A stretch of 64,000 bases of DNA from Pukyongia sp. Lineage in GTDB: Bacteria > Bacteroidota > Bacteroidia > Flavobacteriales > Flavobacteriaceae. Where the stretch lies: contig JASBSY010000014.1 of the NCBI GenBank assembly GCA_030148705.1, positions 609,939 to 673,938 on the forward strand, given 5' to 3'. The translations under genes and the position numbers were made by a program. Of this stretch, positions 18,391-27,675 are shown in pieces. The notes under the pieces were generated by a model that did no database searches, had not been told where the DNA came from, and saw only the letters and a program-made list of their open reading frames with translations. Position 1 is the first letter of the stretch, and each line of letters starts with the position of its first letter.

Positions 18391-20160
18391 ATGGCGTCGC
18401 ATTACGAAGCACCTATTAGAAAACCCTTAGTTACGGGAAATAAAACCTACCACGATGTTACCGTGGACGTCGCTGCTCCTGTTGAAGGAAAAGCCAATAA
18501 GTCCTGGTGGATTGTGTTTTCCATTTCGCTACTGGCGTTTTTGTGGGGAATTGGATGTATCATATACACTATCTCTACCGGTATCGGAGTTTGGGGTCTG
18601 AATCCCACCGTAAACTGGGCCTGGGATATCACCAACTTCGTTTGGTGGGTAGGTATTGGTCACGCAGGAACCCTCATCTCGGCAGTATTGTTATTATTCC
18701 GCCAAAAATGGAGAATGGCTATTAACCGTTCGGCAGAAGCAATGACCATATTCTCCGTAATTCAGGCGGGCTTATTTCCAATTATTCACATGGGAAGACC
18801 GTGGTTGGCATACTGGGTGTTACCAATCCCAAACCAATTTGGTTCCCTGTGGGTAAACTTTAATTCACCACTTCTTTGGGACGTATTTGCGATCTCGACC
18901 TATTTATCGGTTTCCCTGGTTTTCTGGTGGACGGGCTTACTTCCCGATTTCGCCATGATCCGCGACCGGGCTATCACGCCTTTTACAAAGCGCGTTTACA
19001 GTATTCTTTCATTCGGTTGGAGTGGACGTGCCAAGGACTGGCAACGTTTTGAAGAGGTTTCTCTAGTGTTGGCCGGGTTAGCAACACCACTTGTACTTTC
19101 GGTTCACACTATCGTATCCTTCGACTTCGCCACATCGGTAATTCCCGGATGGCATACAACAATCTTCCCTCCATACTTTGTTGCCGGGGCGATCTTTTCC
19201 GGCTTTGCTATGGTGCAGACCCTGCTTATCATTATGAGGAAAGTCTCGAACCTCGAAGATTATATCACCGTTCAACATATCGAATTGATGAATATCGTGA
19301 TCATGATCACCGGATCCATCGTAGGTGTTGCCTATATTACCGAGTTGTTTATCGCGTGGTATTCGGGAGTTGAATACGAACAATACGCCTTCCTTAACCG
19401 GGCAACCGGTCCGTATTGGTGGGCCTACTGGGCGATGATGACCTGTAACGTATTCTCTCCGCAGTTTATGTGGTTTAAGAAATTACGTACCAGCATTATG
19501 TTCTCTTTCTTTATTTCGATTGTGGTGAACATAGGAATGTGGTTCGAACGATTTGTGATTATTGTAACTTCACTGCACCGCGACTACCTTCCTTCTTCCT
19601 GGACGATGTTCTCACCAACCTTTGTCGATATAGGAATCTTTATAGGGACTATCGGATTTTTCTTCGTACTCTTCCTCCTTTACGCGCGAACATTCCCTGT
19701 AATTGCACAGGCAGAGGTGAAATCCATCTTAAAAGGTTCAGGAAACAGATACAAGGAATTACGTGCAGAACACGGAGACGATGTAAAACATTACGGGCCA
19801 CTGGTTACCACCGGAGGACCTATGTCTACCTCCATGCATCAGCCTGAAAACCCGAATATGGATGGTACTGCGGATAGTACCTATTCAGAAATGCATTCAG
19901 AAAAAATTAATAACCTGCTTGCTACTATTGGAATCTTCGATCCTGCAACACAAACTGCGGACGATTTAACCAGAATTAGCGGAGTTGGTCCTGTAATGGA
20001 ACAAAAATTACACCAGTTAGGTATCTACACCTTCGATCAGGTAAGTAGAATGACTGATAGAGAATACGACCTGCTTGACAGTATAATTGAAGAATTCCCG
20101 GGCAGAGCTAAGCGCGACGACTGGGCAGGACAGGCAGCTAAACTTAAAAATAATTCATAG
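18391..20160 (+). CDS. actC: Alternative complex III membrane subunit ActC (NrfD/PsrC-like) with C-terminal helix-hairpin-helix tail
   Basis: Quinol-binding integral membrane subunit of the NrfD/PsrC family. About 589 residues with roughly ten membrane helices between residues 35 and 440; family-type patterns include NFVWWVGIGHAGTLIS and FPIIHMGRPWLAYW. What is odd is the tail. After a soluble linker (about 455-520), residues 522-589 read as a helix-hairpin-helix module: DLTRISGVGPVMEQKLHQLG, then YTFDQVSRM and a final WAGQAAKL. That layout resembles small HhH domains found in DNA nuclease-like and ribosomal-associated proteins, not other respiratory subunits. The tail should lie on the cytoplasmic side if the usual topology holds. 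actB ends 31 nt upstream and actD begins 2 nt after the stop. Confidence 0.95.
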   Translation: MASHYEAPIRKPLVTGNKTYHDVTVDVAAPVEGKANKSWWIVFSISLLAFLWGIGCIIYTISTGIGVWGLNPTVNWAWDITNFVWWVGIGHAGTLISAVLLLFRQKWRMAINRSAEAMTIFSVIQAGLFPIIHMGRPWLAYWVLPIPNQFGSLWVNFNSPLLWDVFAISTYLSVSLVFWWTGLLPDFAMIRDRAITPFTKRVYSILSFGWSGRAKDWQRFEEVSLVLAGLATPLVLSVHTIVSFDFATSVIPGWHTTIFPPYFVAGAIFSGFAMVQTLLIIMRKVSNLEDYITVQHIELMNIVIMITGSIVGVAYITELFIAWYSGVEYEQYAFLNRATGPYWWAYWAMMTCNVFSPQFMWFKKLRTSIMFSFFISIVVNIGMWFERFVIIVTSLHRDYLPSSWTMFSPTFVDIGIFIGTIGFFFVLFLLYARTFPVIAQAEVKSILKGSGNRYKELRAEHGDDVKHYGPLVTTGGPMSTSMHQPENPNMDGTADSTYSEMHSEKINNLLATIGIFDPATQTADDLTRISGVGPVMEQKLHQLGIYTFDQVSRMTDREYDLLDSIIEEFPGRAKRDDWAGQAAKLKNNS

Positions 20161-20162
20161 CT

Positions 20163-20699
20163 ATGGCATCTAAAGTGATTCACGCTATTTATAACGACGA
20201 TGATATCCTTCTGCAGGCTGTTAAACAGGTGCGGGAAGCGCATTACCATATAGATGAGGTTTATACACCTTTCCCAGTTCACGGACTTGAAAAAGCAATG
20301 GGGCTGGCAGATACAAGGATCGCCATAACATCATTTATGTACGGTTTAGTAGGGTTGGCGGTAGCTATTACCATGATGAATTTTATAATGATAGAGGACT
20401 GGCCGCAGGATATCGGAGGTAAACCTAGTTTCAGTTATATACAGAATATGCCTGCATTTGTACCAATTATGTTCGAGATGACGGTGTTCTTCGCAGCTCA
20501 TTTGATGGTTATTACATTCTATATGCGAAGTAAATTGTGGCCTTTTAAAAAGGCTGAGAACCCTGATGTTCGGACGACAGACGACCACTTTTTGATGGTG
20601 GTGGACGCCGGAACCCACGATATCTCCAAGGTGTCTAAATTCCTTTCAGATACAGGTGCCCTGGAAATCAGTTTAATTGAAAATGACGAAGACCATTAA
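20163..20699 (+). CDS. actD: Alternative complex III subunit ActD (DUF3341)
   Basis: About 178 residues, typical for ActD. An N-terminal cytoplasmic alpha/beta domain (VIHAIYNDDDILLQAVKQVREAHYHIDEVYTPFPVHG; split here only as the family signature) leads into two membrane helices (about 60-80 and 98-120), followed by a C-terminal soluble segment (DDHFLMVVDAGTHDISKVSKF). DUF3341 proteins are structural subunits of the complex and bind no cofactor. The start lies 2 nt after the actC stop, and actE begins 4 nt after its own, so the genes are tightly coupled. Confidence 0.95.
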   Translation: MASKVIHAIYNDDDILLQAVKQVREAHYHIDEVYTPFPVHGLEKAMGLADTRIAITSFMYGLVGLAVAITMMNFIMIEDWPQDIGGKPSFSYIQNMPAFVPIMFEMTVFFAAHLMVITFYMRSKLWPFKKAENPDVRTTDDHFLMVVDAGTHDISKVSKFLSDTGALEISLIENDEDH

Positions 20700-20703
20700 T
20701 AAT

Positions 20704-21375
20704 ATGAAGAAAACGATCAACATAAGTATTGGAATAATTGCTTCGTTAGCACTGATATCCTGTTTCGATTCTAACAGGCCTAATTATCAGTATATGCCAA
20801 ATATGTACGAACCTGTAGGATACGAAACCTATGGCGAATACGAAGTCTTCCCGGGCGATATGGAAGCAATGTTACCGGTAGAAGGTTCTATTCCGCGAGG
20901 GTGGAAACCGTATGATTACGAAAATACCACCGAAGGTCTGGAAAAAGCGCGGGCAGAATTGAAAATGCCCATTGAGGTAACGGAGGAAAACCTGGCTAGG
21001 GGTGGGCAGCTTTACACAATTTATTGTGCTGTTTGTCACGGCGATAAAGGAGATGGACAGGGAATTCTCATGCAACGGGAAAAATTCCTCGGGATTCCAA
21101 GTTATGCCGATCCGGGCCGGAATATTACCGAAGGAAGCGTTTATCACGTGCAGATGTACGGCCTGAATTCGATGGGATCTTACGCCTCCCAAACGAACGA
21201 ACTTGAACGCTGGCAGATAACACAGCACGTTATGAATCTAAAGGCAGCCCTGAAAGGGGAACCGGGTCTTCTGATCGACAGTACAAACGTGGCCACAGAC
21301 AGTATTCGCACCACATTGGAGGAAGCGGAGGAAATGGAGCAGGCAGTGGACAATTCGGAACAAGAAACTAACTAA
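20704..21375 (+). CDS. actE: Alternative complex III monohaem cytochrome c lipoprotein ActE
   Basis: About 223 residues from ATG 20704; an upstream in-frame ATG at 20677 overlaps actD and adds an unneeded leader. The protein starts with a lipoprotein signal ending LISC, so it is attached to the membrane outer face of the periplasm. Its single haem site is CAVCH at residues 108-112, followed by GDKGDGQG and a class I cytochrome fold with candidate axial Met in the following region (QMYGLNSMGSY). A Glu-rich C-terminal tail ends the protein. ActE is the exit haem of the complex, passing electrons to a soluble cytochrome or directly to the associated oxidase encoded just downstream. Confidence 0.95.
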   Translation: MKKTINISIGIIASLALISCFDSNRPNYQYMPNMYEPVGYETYGEYEVFPGDMEAMLPVEGSIPRGWKPYDYENTTEGLEKARAELKMPIEVTEENLARGGQLYTIYCAVCHGDKGDGQGILMQREKFLGIPSYADPGRNITEGSVYHVQMYGLNSMGSYASQTNELERWQITQHVMNLKAALKGEPGLLIDSTNVATDSIRTTLEEAEEMEQAVDNSEQETN

Positions 21376-21399
21376 GGAAAATAGAGAATAGCTAAAGAT

Positions 21400-22770
21400 A
21401 TGTATACGCTACCTAATAAATTAAAACTGTTCGCAATTATCTTTATGGTGGTAGGCGCCCTTGGAATCATTGGTGGTTTCCTGACAGCACCTTCAACGAC
21501 CGCAGAAGTTAAAGAAATGATGGCCGATGATCATGGCGACGGACATGCTGTGGCACACGATGAAGACATGACAACCGTACAGGCACATGACGAATCGGTT
21601 ACCAGTGAATCGCATGCTGCCGAGATGCATGGCGATGAAGCACACGATGAAGAGCATTACGAGCACGTATTGCATCAGCTTCAGAACAGACCCTGGTCTG
21701 CGCTTTATATCGCTTCCTTCTTTTTCTTTATGATAGCGCTTGGTACACTGGCATTCTATGCTATTCAGTATGCAGCACAGGCGGGATGGTCTCCTGTACT
21801 GTTCAGGGTTATGGAAGGAATTACTGCCTACCTGCCGGTGGCCTCGGTAATCATTTTTGTTTTACTGCTGTTATCTGCATTCCATGTTAATCACCTTTTT
21901 CACTGGATGGACCCCGAATTGGTAAATCCTGAAAGTGACGATTACGATAAATTAATCGCCGGGAAAAGCGCATTTCTAAATGTACCCTTCTTCCTGATAA
22001 GAGCATTCATTTTCCTCGCTGGCTGGAACCTGTACCGTTACGTTTCAAGAAAATATTCCATCAAGGACGATACTGCTGAAGACAATCGCTGGTTTAAAAA
22101 GAACTTTAAGTATGCTGCGATGTTCCTGGTGTTCTTCATAGTTACAGAATCTATTATGAGCTGGGACTGGATTATGAGTTTCGATCCACACTGGTTCTCA
22201 ACGCTGTTTGGCTGGTACGTATTCGCCGGAATGATGGTAAGTGCCATCACCGTTATAGCAATGGTAACCATTGTGCTGAAATCACAGGGGTACCTCGAGC
22301 ACGTAAACGACAGTCATATCCATGACCTTGCTAAGTATATGTTCGGATTTAGTATTTTCTGGACCTACCTGTGGTTCTCACAGTTCATGCTTATATGGTA
22401 TTCGAATATCCCTGAGGAAGTAACTTATTTTGTAACAAGGATAGAAGATTACAATCTGCCGTTCTTCGGAATGGTTGTATTGAACTTCGTGTTCCCTGTT
22501 TTAATGCTTATGAATAGTGACTATAAGCGAGTGAACTGGTTTGTGGTTTTGACCGGGATCGTAATTCTCGCCGGGCACTATATAGATGTATTCAATATGA
22601 TAATGCCTGCTACAGTTGGTAGTTCATGGTTTATTGGAATTCCTGAAATCGGTTCACTGATGTTTTTCTTTGGCTTGTTTGTGCTGGTTGTGTTCACCGC
22701 ACTCACTAAGGCTCCATTGCTGGCCAGACGCAACCCGTTTATCAAGGAGAGTAAGCATTTTCATTATTAA
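21400..22770 (+). CDS. actF: Alternative complex III membrane subunit ActF
   Basis: Integral membrane subunit related to ActC, about 456 residues with around ten helices. The first helix (about 8-28) is followed by an unusually acidic and His-rich loop of roughly 50 residues (DDHGDGHAVAHDEDM continuing to HDEEHYEHVLHQL) before helix two. The remaining helices carry the family's HWMDPE, WDWIMS(F)DPHWFST and NFVFPVLML patterns. In solved alternative complex III structures ActF forms part of the membrane arm and a candidate proton path; that role is taken from the family. It lies between actE (25 nt) and coxB (25 nt) in the operon. Confidence 0.95.
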   Translation: MYTLPNKLKLFAIIFMVVGALGIIGGFLTAPSTTAEVKEMMADDHGDGHAVAHDEDMTTVQAHDESVTSESHAAEMHGDEAHDEEHYEHVLHQLQNRPWSALYIASFFFFMIALGTLAFYAIQYAAQAGWSPVLFRVMEGITAYLPVASVIIFVLLLLSAFHVNHLFHWMDPELVNPESDDYDKLIAGKSAFLNVPFFLIRAFIFLAGWNLYRYVSRKYSIKDDTAEDNRWFKKNFKYAAMFLVFFIVTESIMSWDWIMSFDPHWFSTLFGWYVFAGMMVSAITVIAMVTIVLKSQGYLEHVNDSHIHDLAKYMFGFSIFWTYLWFSQFMLIWYSNIPEEVTYFVTRIEDYNLPFFGMVVLNFVFPVLMLMNSDYKRVNWFVVLTGIVILAGHYIDVFNMIMPATVGSSWFIGIPEIGSLMFFFGLFVLVVFTALTKAPLLARRNPFIKESKHFHY

Positions 22771-22794
22771 TTAAATTAAAGAAGACAGATAACG

Positions 22795-23856
22795 ATGACC
22801 GCATTTTTAGTTGTATTAGTAATCATTCTTTTCGGAGTCGCTGTTTGGCAGATGAGTAAGATCTTCCAAATGTCAAGGGCTAAACAAACCGATTCTTCAG
22901 AGATCGCTTCAGACAAGGACAACAATGTTCAGGGTTGGTTGATGCTGAGTTTTGTGCTCTTCATTTATGCGCTCTGTATCTACTCTTTTTGGGCCTGGGG
23001 AGATGTACTGTTGCCTCAATCGGCTTCAGAACACGGGGTTGAGATCGATCAGCTTTGGCTGATCTCCATGGTAATTATCTTTATTGTAGGGATCATCACT
23101 CAGTGGTTATTGCACTATTTTGCTTTTAAATACCGGGGCAGAGCTACTCAAAGAGCCACTTTTTACGCAGACAACGACAAGCTAGAATTTATATGGACCA
23201 TTATCCCGGTAATCGTACTGGCAGGATTGATTATTTACGGATTGTTTACCTGGACCGATATCATGAATATCGATACAGACGATGATCCGCTGGTCGTAGA
23301 GTTATACGCATACCAATTCGACTGGAGAGCACGATACGGGGGTGCAGACAATACCCTTGGAGAAGCCAATGTACGTCTTATCGAAGGTGTTAACCAACTT
23401 GGGGTGGATGCCTCCGACCCAAATGCGCAGGATGATGTGATCGTAAACGAACTGCACCTGCCGGTTGGACGAAAGGTCATATTTAAGATGCGTTCACAGG
23501 ACGTGCTTCACTCGGCGTATATGCCGCATTTCCGCGCCCAGATGAACTGTGTGCCGGGTATGATCACACAGTTTGCCTTTACTCCAACTGTTACTACTGA
23601 AGAAATGAGGATGGACGAAGAAGTAGTGGCCAAGGTTGAAAAGATAAATAAGATAAGAAGAGAGAATACGGTGGCTTTATTAGCGAAGGGAGAAGAGGGT
23701 CTGGAACCATATGAGTTTGATTATATGCTTCTTTGTAATAAGATTTGTGGGAATAACCACTATAATATGCAAATGAAGATCATCGTAGAAACAGAAGAAG
23801 AGTACAATGCATGGATGGCGGAGCAAAGCACCCTTGCCCAAGCATTAAAACAATAA
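22795..23856 (+). CDS. coxB: Cytochrome c oxidase subunit II
   Basis: Carries the binuclear CuA centre that accepts electrons for oxygen reduction. About 353 residues with an N-terminal hydrophobic segment and two further membrane helices (about 40-65, 80-110 and 135-160), then a periplasmic cupredoxin domain. CuA ligands are visible: His239 in VLHSAYMPHF and the cluster Cys314-x3-Cys318-x3-His322-x2-Met325, with the intervening acidic residues. A charged insertion (about 255-300, EVVAKVEKINKIRREN) separates the first His from the Cys pair. It is encoded directly behind the act genes, matching the physical supercomplex of complex III and aa3 oxidase known from Flavobacterium. Confidence 0.96.
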   Translation: MTAFLVVLVIILFGVAVWQMSKIFQMSRAKQTDSSEIASDKDNNVQGWLMLSFVLFIYALCIYSFWAWGDVLLPQSASEHGVEIDQLWLISMVIIFIVGIITQWLLHYFAFKYRGRATQRATFYADNDKLEFIWTIIPVIVLAGLIIYGLFTWTDIMNIDTDDDPLVVELYAYQFDWRARYGGADNTLGEANVRLIEGVNQLGVDASDPNAQDDVIVNELHLPVGRKVIFKMRSQDVLHSAYMPHFRAQMNCVPGMITQFAFTPTVTTEEMRMDEEVVAKVEKINKIRRENTVALLAKGEEGLEPYEFDYMLLCNKICGNNHYNMQMKIIVETEEEYNAWMAEQSTLAQALKQ

Positions 23857-23872
23857 ATTAGCTTAGTTAGAT

Positions 23873-25699
23873 ATGTCAGCACACGCAGAAGCACACGCAA
23901 TAGATCACCACGACGATCACGGACATCATCACAAGGAAACTTTTATGACTAAATACATTTTTAGTCAGGATCATAAAATGATTTCCAAACAATATCTGAT
24001 CACCGGGCTTTTAATGGGCTTTATTGGTATTGCGATGTCTATCCTATTCAGAATGCAGCTAGCATGGCCTGAGGAACCGTTTACAATATTCGAAATATTA
24101 CTTGGCAAATGGGCCGAAGGGGGTGTGATGGATCCAAGTGTATATCTTGCACTTGTTACCATCCACGGTACAATCATGGTTTTCTTCGTATTAACAGCCG
24201 GATTGAGTGGAACATTCAGTAACCTGCTTATTCCACTGCAAATTGGAGCGCGGGATATGGCCTCCGGTTTCTTGAATATGATCTCCTACTGGTTGTTCTT
24301 CCTGTCGAGTGTAATCATGGTGATGTCTTTGTTTGTTGAAGCAGGCCCCGCTTCTGCGGGATGGACCATCTATCCGCCGCTAAGTGCGTTGCCACAGGCG
24401 ATACCCGGCTCTGGAGCAGGGATGACCTTATGGCTTGTGTCCATGGCAGTCTTTATCGCTTCCTCTCTTTTAGGATCGTTGAATTACATTGTTACCGTTT
24501 TAAACCTTCGTACCAAAGGGATGTCGATGACTCGTTTACCTTTAACGATCTGGGCCTTCTTTATTACCGCAATTATCGGGGTGGTATCTTTTCCGGTACT
24601 TTTATCTGCAGCTTTAATGCTGATAATGGACCGTAGTTTTGGTACTTCATTTTTCCTTTCCGATATTTATATAGCGGGCGAAGTGTTACATAACCAGGGA
24701 GGTTCTCCGGTACTCTTTGAACATTTGTTCTGGTTCCTCGGACACCCCGAAGTTTATATCGTACTACTTCCGGCACTGGGGATTACCTCGGAAGTTATCG
24801 CGACCAATTCACGTAAGCCTATCTTTGGCTACAGGGCGATGGTGGCTTCAATTCTTGCCATCGCATTTCTGTCGACTATAGTATGGGGACACCATATGTT
24901 TATCTCAGGAATGAATCCTTTCCTTGGATCGGTATTTACATTTACAACATTGCTTATCGCGATTCCATCAGCGGTAAAAGCCTTTAACTATATCACAACC
25001 TTGTGGAAAGGAAACCTGCAGCTCAACCCGGCAATGCTGTTTTCTATTGCCCTGGTTTCAACTTTTATTACAGGAGGACTTACGGGGATTATTCTTGGGG
25101 ACAGTGCACTCGATATCAACGTGCACGACACCTACTTCGTGGTTGCTCACTTTCACCTTGTGATGGGTATTTCGGCACTCTACGGACTGTTTGCAGGGGT
25201 ATATCACTGGTTTCCCAAGATGTTCCAAAGCAGGATGATGAATAAGAATCTTGGATACGTTCATTTCTGGATCACAGCCGTTGGAGCTTACGGAGTTTTC
25301 TTCCCTATGCACTTTATCGGTATGGCAGGATTGCCAAGACGCTATTATACCAATACAAACTTTCCGTATTTCGACGACCTGGCCGACGTGAACGTGGTGA
25401 TTACTATATTTGCCATTATTACTTCAATAGGACAATTAGTGTTCCTTTATAACTTTATCCACTCTATGTTCTACGGAAAGAAAGGTCCGAAGAACCCTTG
25501 GAAATCGAACACCCTGGAATGGACAGCCGAAATAAAGCACATTCATGGAAACTGGGATGGGCCTATTCCACATGTGTACAGGTGGCCATACGACTATAGT
25601 AAACTGAACAAAGACGATTCAGACTACGTTATCCCTGGACAGGATTTCGTGCCACAGACTGTGCCCTTACAGGAGAACGAAGACGAACTGGACCATTAA
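23873..25699 (+). CDS. coxA: Cytochrome c oxidase subunit I
   Basis: Catalytic haem-copper oxygen reductase subunit (A-type), about 608 residues with 12 or more membrane helices. Visible signatures are HGTIMVFF (haem a ligand region), GHPEVYI (His-Tyr cross-link and CuB His), WGHHMF (two CuB His) and VVAHFHLVMG (both haem His). The first 22 residues are exceptionally His-rich (AHAEAHAIDHHDDHGHHH), far beyond what the fold needs and on the cytoplasmic side. It ends the operon, followed by a strong hairpin terminator. Subunits III and IV are supplied by a separate locus at 45.7-47.9 kb in this window. Confidence 0.98.
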   Translation: MSAHAEAHAIDHHDDHGHHHKETFMTKYIFSQDHKMISKQYLITGLLMGFIGIAMSILFRMQLAWPEEPFTIFEILLGKWAEGGVMDPSVYLALVTIHGTIMVFFVLTAGLSGTFSNLLIPLQIGARDMASGFLNMISYWLFFLSSVIMVMSLFVEAGPASAGWTIYPPLSALPQAIPGSGAGMTLWLVSMAVFIASSLLGSLNYIVTVLNLRTKGMSMTRLPLTIWAFFITAIIGVVSFPVLLSAALMLIMDRSFGTSFFLSDIYIAGEVLHNQGGSPVLFEHLFWFLGHPEVYIVLLPALGITSEVIATNSRKPIFGYRAMVASILAIAFLSTIVWGHHMFISGMNPFLGSVFTFTTLLIAIPSAVKAFNYITTLWKGNLQLNPAMLFSIALVSTFITGGLTGIILGDSALDINVHDTYFVVAHFHLVMGISALYGLFAGVYHWFPKMFQSRMMNKNLGYVHFWITAVGAYGVFFPMHFIGMAGLPRRYYTNTNFPYFDDLADVNVVITIFAIITSIGQLVFLYNFIHSMFYGKKGPKNPWKSNTLEWTAEIKHIHGNWDGPIPHVYRWPYDYSKLNKDDSDYVIPGQDFVPQTVPLQENEDELDH

Positions 25700-25736
25700 T
25701 CAGTTAGAAAGAATTATTAAATTTTAGGATTACTGA

Positions 25737-25764
25737 AAGCGCCCGGGATTTTCCGGGCGCTTCT
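25737..25764 (+). terminator. Intrinsic terminator of the act-cox operon
   Basis: AAGCGCCCGG (25737-25746) pairs perfectly with CCGGGCGCTT (25753-25762) around the loop GATTTT. The T-tract after the stem is interrupted (TTCTTCATTTT), so efficiency is uncertain, but the 10-bp GC-rich stem and position 38 nt after the coxA stop are convincing. The A/T flanks may also let it act on the minus strand for the convergent redoxin gene. Confidence 0.85.
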
Positions 25765-25832
25765 TCATTTTATACAAGTTAAATCGCCATAGCCGTTAAG
25801 CCCGTCGAATAATATCTAAGTAGCTAACTGCT

Positions 25833-26432
25833 TTATGGTCTTACTTTATGTTTGGCAGCTCGTACCCTGCGTTCAACGGGAGACGGATTCTCATCCGAAT
25901 CAGGCTGTTGCTTAGTTTCAGCTGCGATCTTCCCTCCTCGTGCCGGATACCCTTCTTCCAGTACAAAATCGATATATTTCAACATATCCTTCATCTTTGG
26001 ACGTGCAAAGGGCATATTTTGGATCGAGAGACTAAATATCTTCCCATCCGGTTCGATGAGAAATAATGCCGGTTCGGAGAATACCTCAGGTTCTTCTTCC
26101 TTGATTGCTTCTGAAATATATAACCCCCAGTTCCGTGCAGTGCTTTCAGACATGCCATAAACTACCTTAAGGCCTTCGATATCCCATTCCCTGGCAGTTT
26201 TATGTGCTCTTTCTTCAGAGTCCATACTTATTGCAACAGGGTGAACCCCTCTTTCCATAAAATCCTCCAGTTTATTGGTGAGATTCTGAAGGTATTTTTT
26301 ACAGACAGCGCAGTGCAAGCCTCGGTAGAAAACGAGCATACTAAAATTTTCGGGCGACTCGTCCCTAAGGTTCCATGGACTGCCATCCAATTTTGGAAGT
26401 TGTAGTTGTGGTGCTTGTTTTGTAGGTTCCAT
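25833..26432 (-). CDS. Peroxiredoxin-like AhpC/TSA family protein
   Basis: Cytosolic thioredoxin-fold protein of about 199 residues; no signal peptide is seen. The redox site is CAVC in the segment VFYRGLHCAVC, the position and context of the peroxidatic Cys in the AhpC/TSA (PF00578-type) family, here as a CxxC pair. The rest of the fold follows: AISMDSEERAHKTAREW, LKVVYGMSEST, and EPALFLIEPDGKIF. The C-terminal 35 residues are basic and disordered-looking (KQQPDSDENPSPVERRVRAAKHK), an unusual extension for the family. It probably reduces peroxides or protein disulfides; the electron donor is unknown. It is convergent with coxA. Confidence 0.85.
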   Translation of the reverse strand: MEPTKQAPQLQLPKLDGSPWNLRDESPENFSMLVFYRGLHCAVCKKYLQNLTNKLEDFMERGVHPVAISMDSEERAHKTAREWDIEGLKVVYGMSESTARNWGLYISEAIKEEEPEVFSEPALFLIEPDGKIFSLSIQNMPFARPKMKDMLKYIDFVLEEGYPARGGKIAAETKQQPDSDENPSPVERRVRAAKHKVRP

Positions 26433-26550
26433 ATTTTTTTTATAAAGCTAACCATCTTAGAATGTAAGGCATCACAAGACTTTGATAATTCATTGTTAAA
26501 CTATTATAAAGTATCCGGCGGTGCTGATAGCCCGGTATGTTTTCACTTTG

Positions 26551-26558
26551 TATATTTG
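26551..26558 (+). promoter_or_regulatory. Putative -7 box immediately before ruvB
   Basis: TATATTTG matches TAnnTTTG exactly but ends only four bases before the preferred ruvB ATG at 26563. If it is used, transcription would begin at or within a base or two of the start codon, giving a leaderless mRNA. No clear TTG was found 20 nt upstream. Confidence 0.4.
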
Positions 26559-26562
26559 TGAT

Positions 26563-27585
26563 ATGAACGAACATCTTGATCCTACCGGAGAACAGCTCTC
26601 ATCTCAAGAACTAGATATAGAAAAGAAGTTGCGTCCGCTAACATTCGATGATTTTACCGGACAGGATCAGGCGTTGGATAACTTGCAGATCTTTGTCGAA
26701 GCCGCAAAATTAAGATCTGAAGCCCTCGATCACACTTTGTTTCACGGACCACCGGGTCTGGGAAAGACCACGCTTGCGCATATACTGGCCAATGAACTCA
26801 ATGTTGGAATCAAGGTTACTTCCGGGCCTGTACTGGACAAACCCGGGGATCTCGCAGGATTGCTTACCAATCTCGAAGAGCGGGACGTGCTTTTTATCGA
26901 TGAGATTCATCGGTTGAGTCCGATAGTCGAGGAATACCTCTATTCGGCCATGGAAGATTACAAGATAGACATCATGATCGAGACGGGTCCTAACGCTCGC
27001 AGCGTGCAAATTAACCTCAACCCATTTACCTTAATCGGTGCCACCACCAGGTCGGGATTGCTAACTGCTCCGATGCGGGCACGATTCGGGATCGCTTCAA
27101 GACTTCAGTATTACACCACCGAATTATTAACCACTATCATTCAGCGTAGCGCCGGAATACTCAACGTTCCCATATCGATGGAAGCCGCTATAGAGATCGC
27201 GGGACGAAGCAGGGGAACCCCGAGAATTGCGAATGCCCTGTTACGCAGAGTACGTGATTTTGCCCAGATAAAAGGAGACGGGAACATCGATATAAAGATT
27301 GTGAGATTTGCACTTAACGCGCTGAATGTGGACGCTCATGGCCTGGACGAAATGGATAACCGCATCCTGCGGACGCTCATAGAAAAATTCAAAGGGGGGC
27401 CGGTAGGGATTACAACCATTGCTACAGCAGTATCTGAAAGCAGTGAAACCATAGAAGAAGTTTACGAACCTTTTCTTATTCAACAGGGTTTTATTGTACG
27501 CACCCCACGAGGGCGAGAGGTAACGGAACTGGCTTACAAGCACCTGGGAAAACTGAAAGGCGGTCCCCAGGGAGGTTTGTTCTAA
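26563..27585 (+). CDS. ruvB: Holliday junction branch-migration ATPase RuvB
   Basis: Hexameric AAA+ motor that drives branch migration with RuvA. About 340 residues. An in-frame start at 26521 would add 14 residues; I use ATG 26563 because family members begin MNE-LDPTG. The Walker A motif GPPGLGKTT, Walker [10 protein letters not shown] and sensor 1 GATTRSGLL are intact, as is the Arg-finger region (ARFGIASRL). The C-terminal winged-helix domain ends [16 protein letters not shown], the canonical DNA-contact motif. ruvA lies 3.5 kb downstream (31041) with queG and maeB between them, the usual flavobacterial order. No SOS-type operator was identified. Confidence 0.98.
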   Translation: MNEHLDPTGEQLSSQELDIEKKLRPLTFDDFTGQDQALDNLQIFVEAAKLRSEALDHTLFHGPPGLGKTTLAHILANELNVGIKVTSGPVLDKPGDLAGLLTNLEERDVLFIDEIHRLSPIVEEYLYSAMEDYKIDIMIETGPNARSVQINLNPFTLIGATTRSGLLTAPMRARFGIASRLQYYTTELLTTIIQRSAGILNVPISMEAAIEIAGRSRGTPRIANALLRRVRDFAQIKGDGNIDIKIVRFALNALNVDAHGLDEMDNRILRTLIEKFKGGPVGITTIATAVSESSETIEEVYEPFLIQQGFIVRTPRGREVTELAYKHLGKLKGGPQGGLF

Positions 27586-27611
27586 TCCTGCACCTGCAAC
27601 TTCGTGTAGGA
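27586..27611 (+). other. Weak hairpin after ruvB
   Basis: TCCTGCAC (27586-27593) can pair with GTGTAGGA (27604-27611), including one G-U pair, around a 10-base loop. No T-run follows, so it is not a standard intrinsic terminator; it may stabilise the 3' end of the ruvB transcript or be incidental. Confidence 0.25.
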
Positions 27612-27675
27612 ACCCGTTATAAAATAGCAATCCAAATCGATTTCCCTTTAAAGAAATAGTTTCGGAAAAGCAAGC

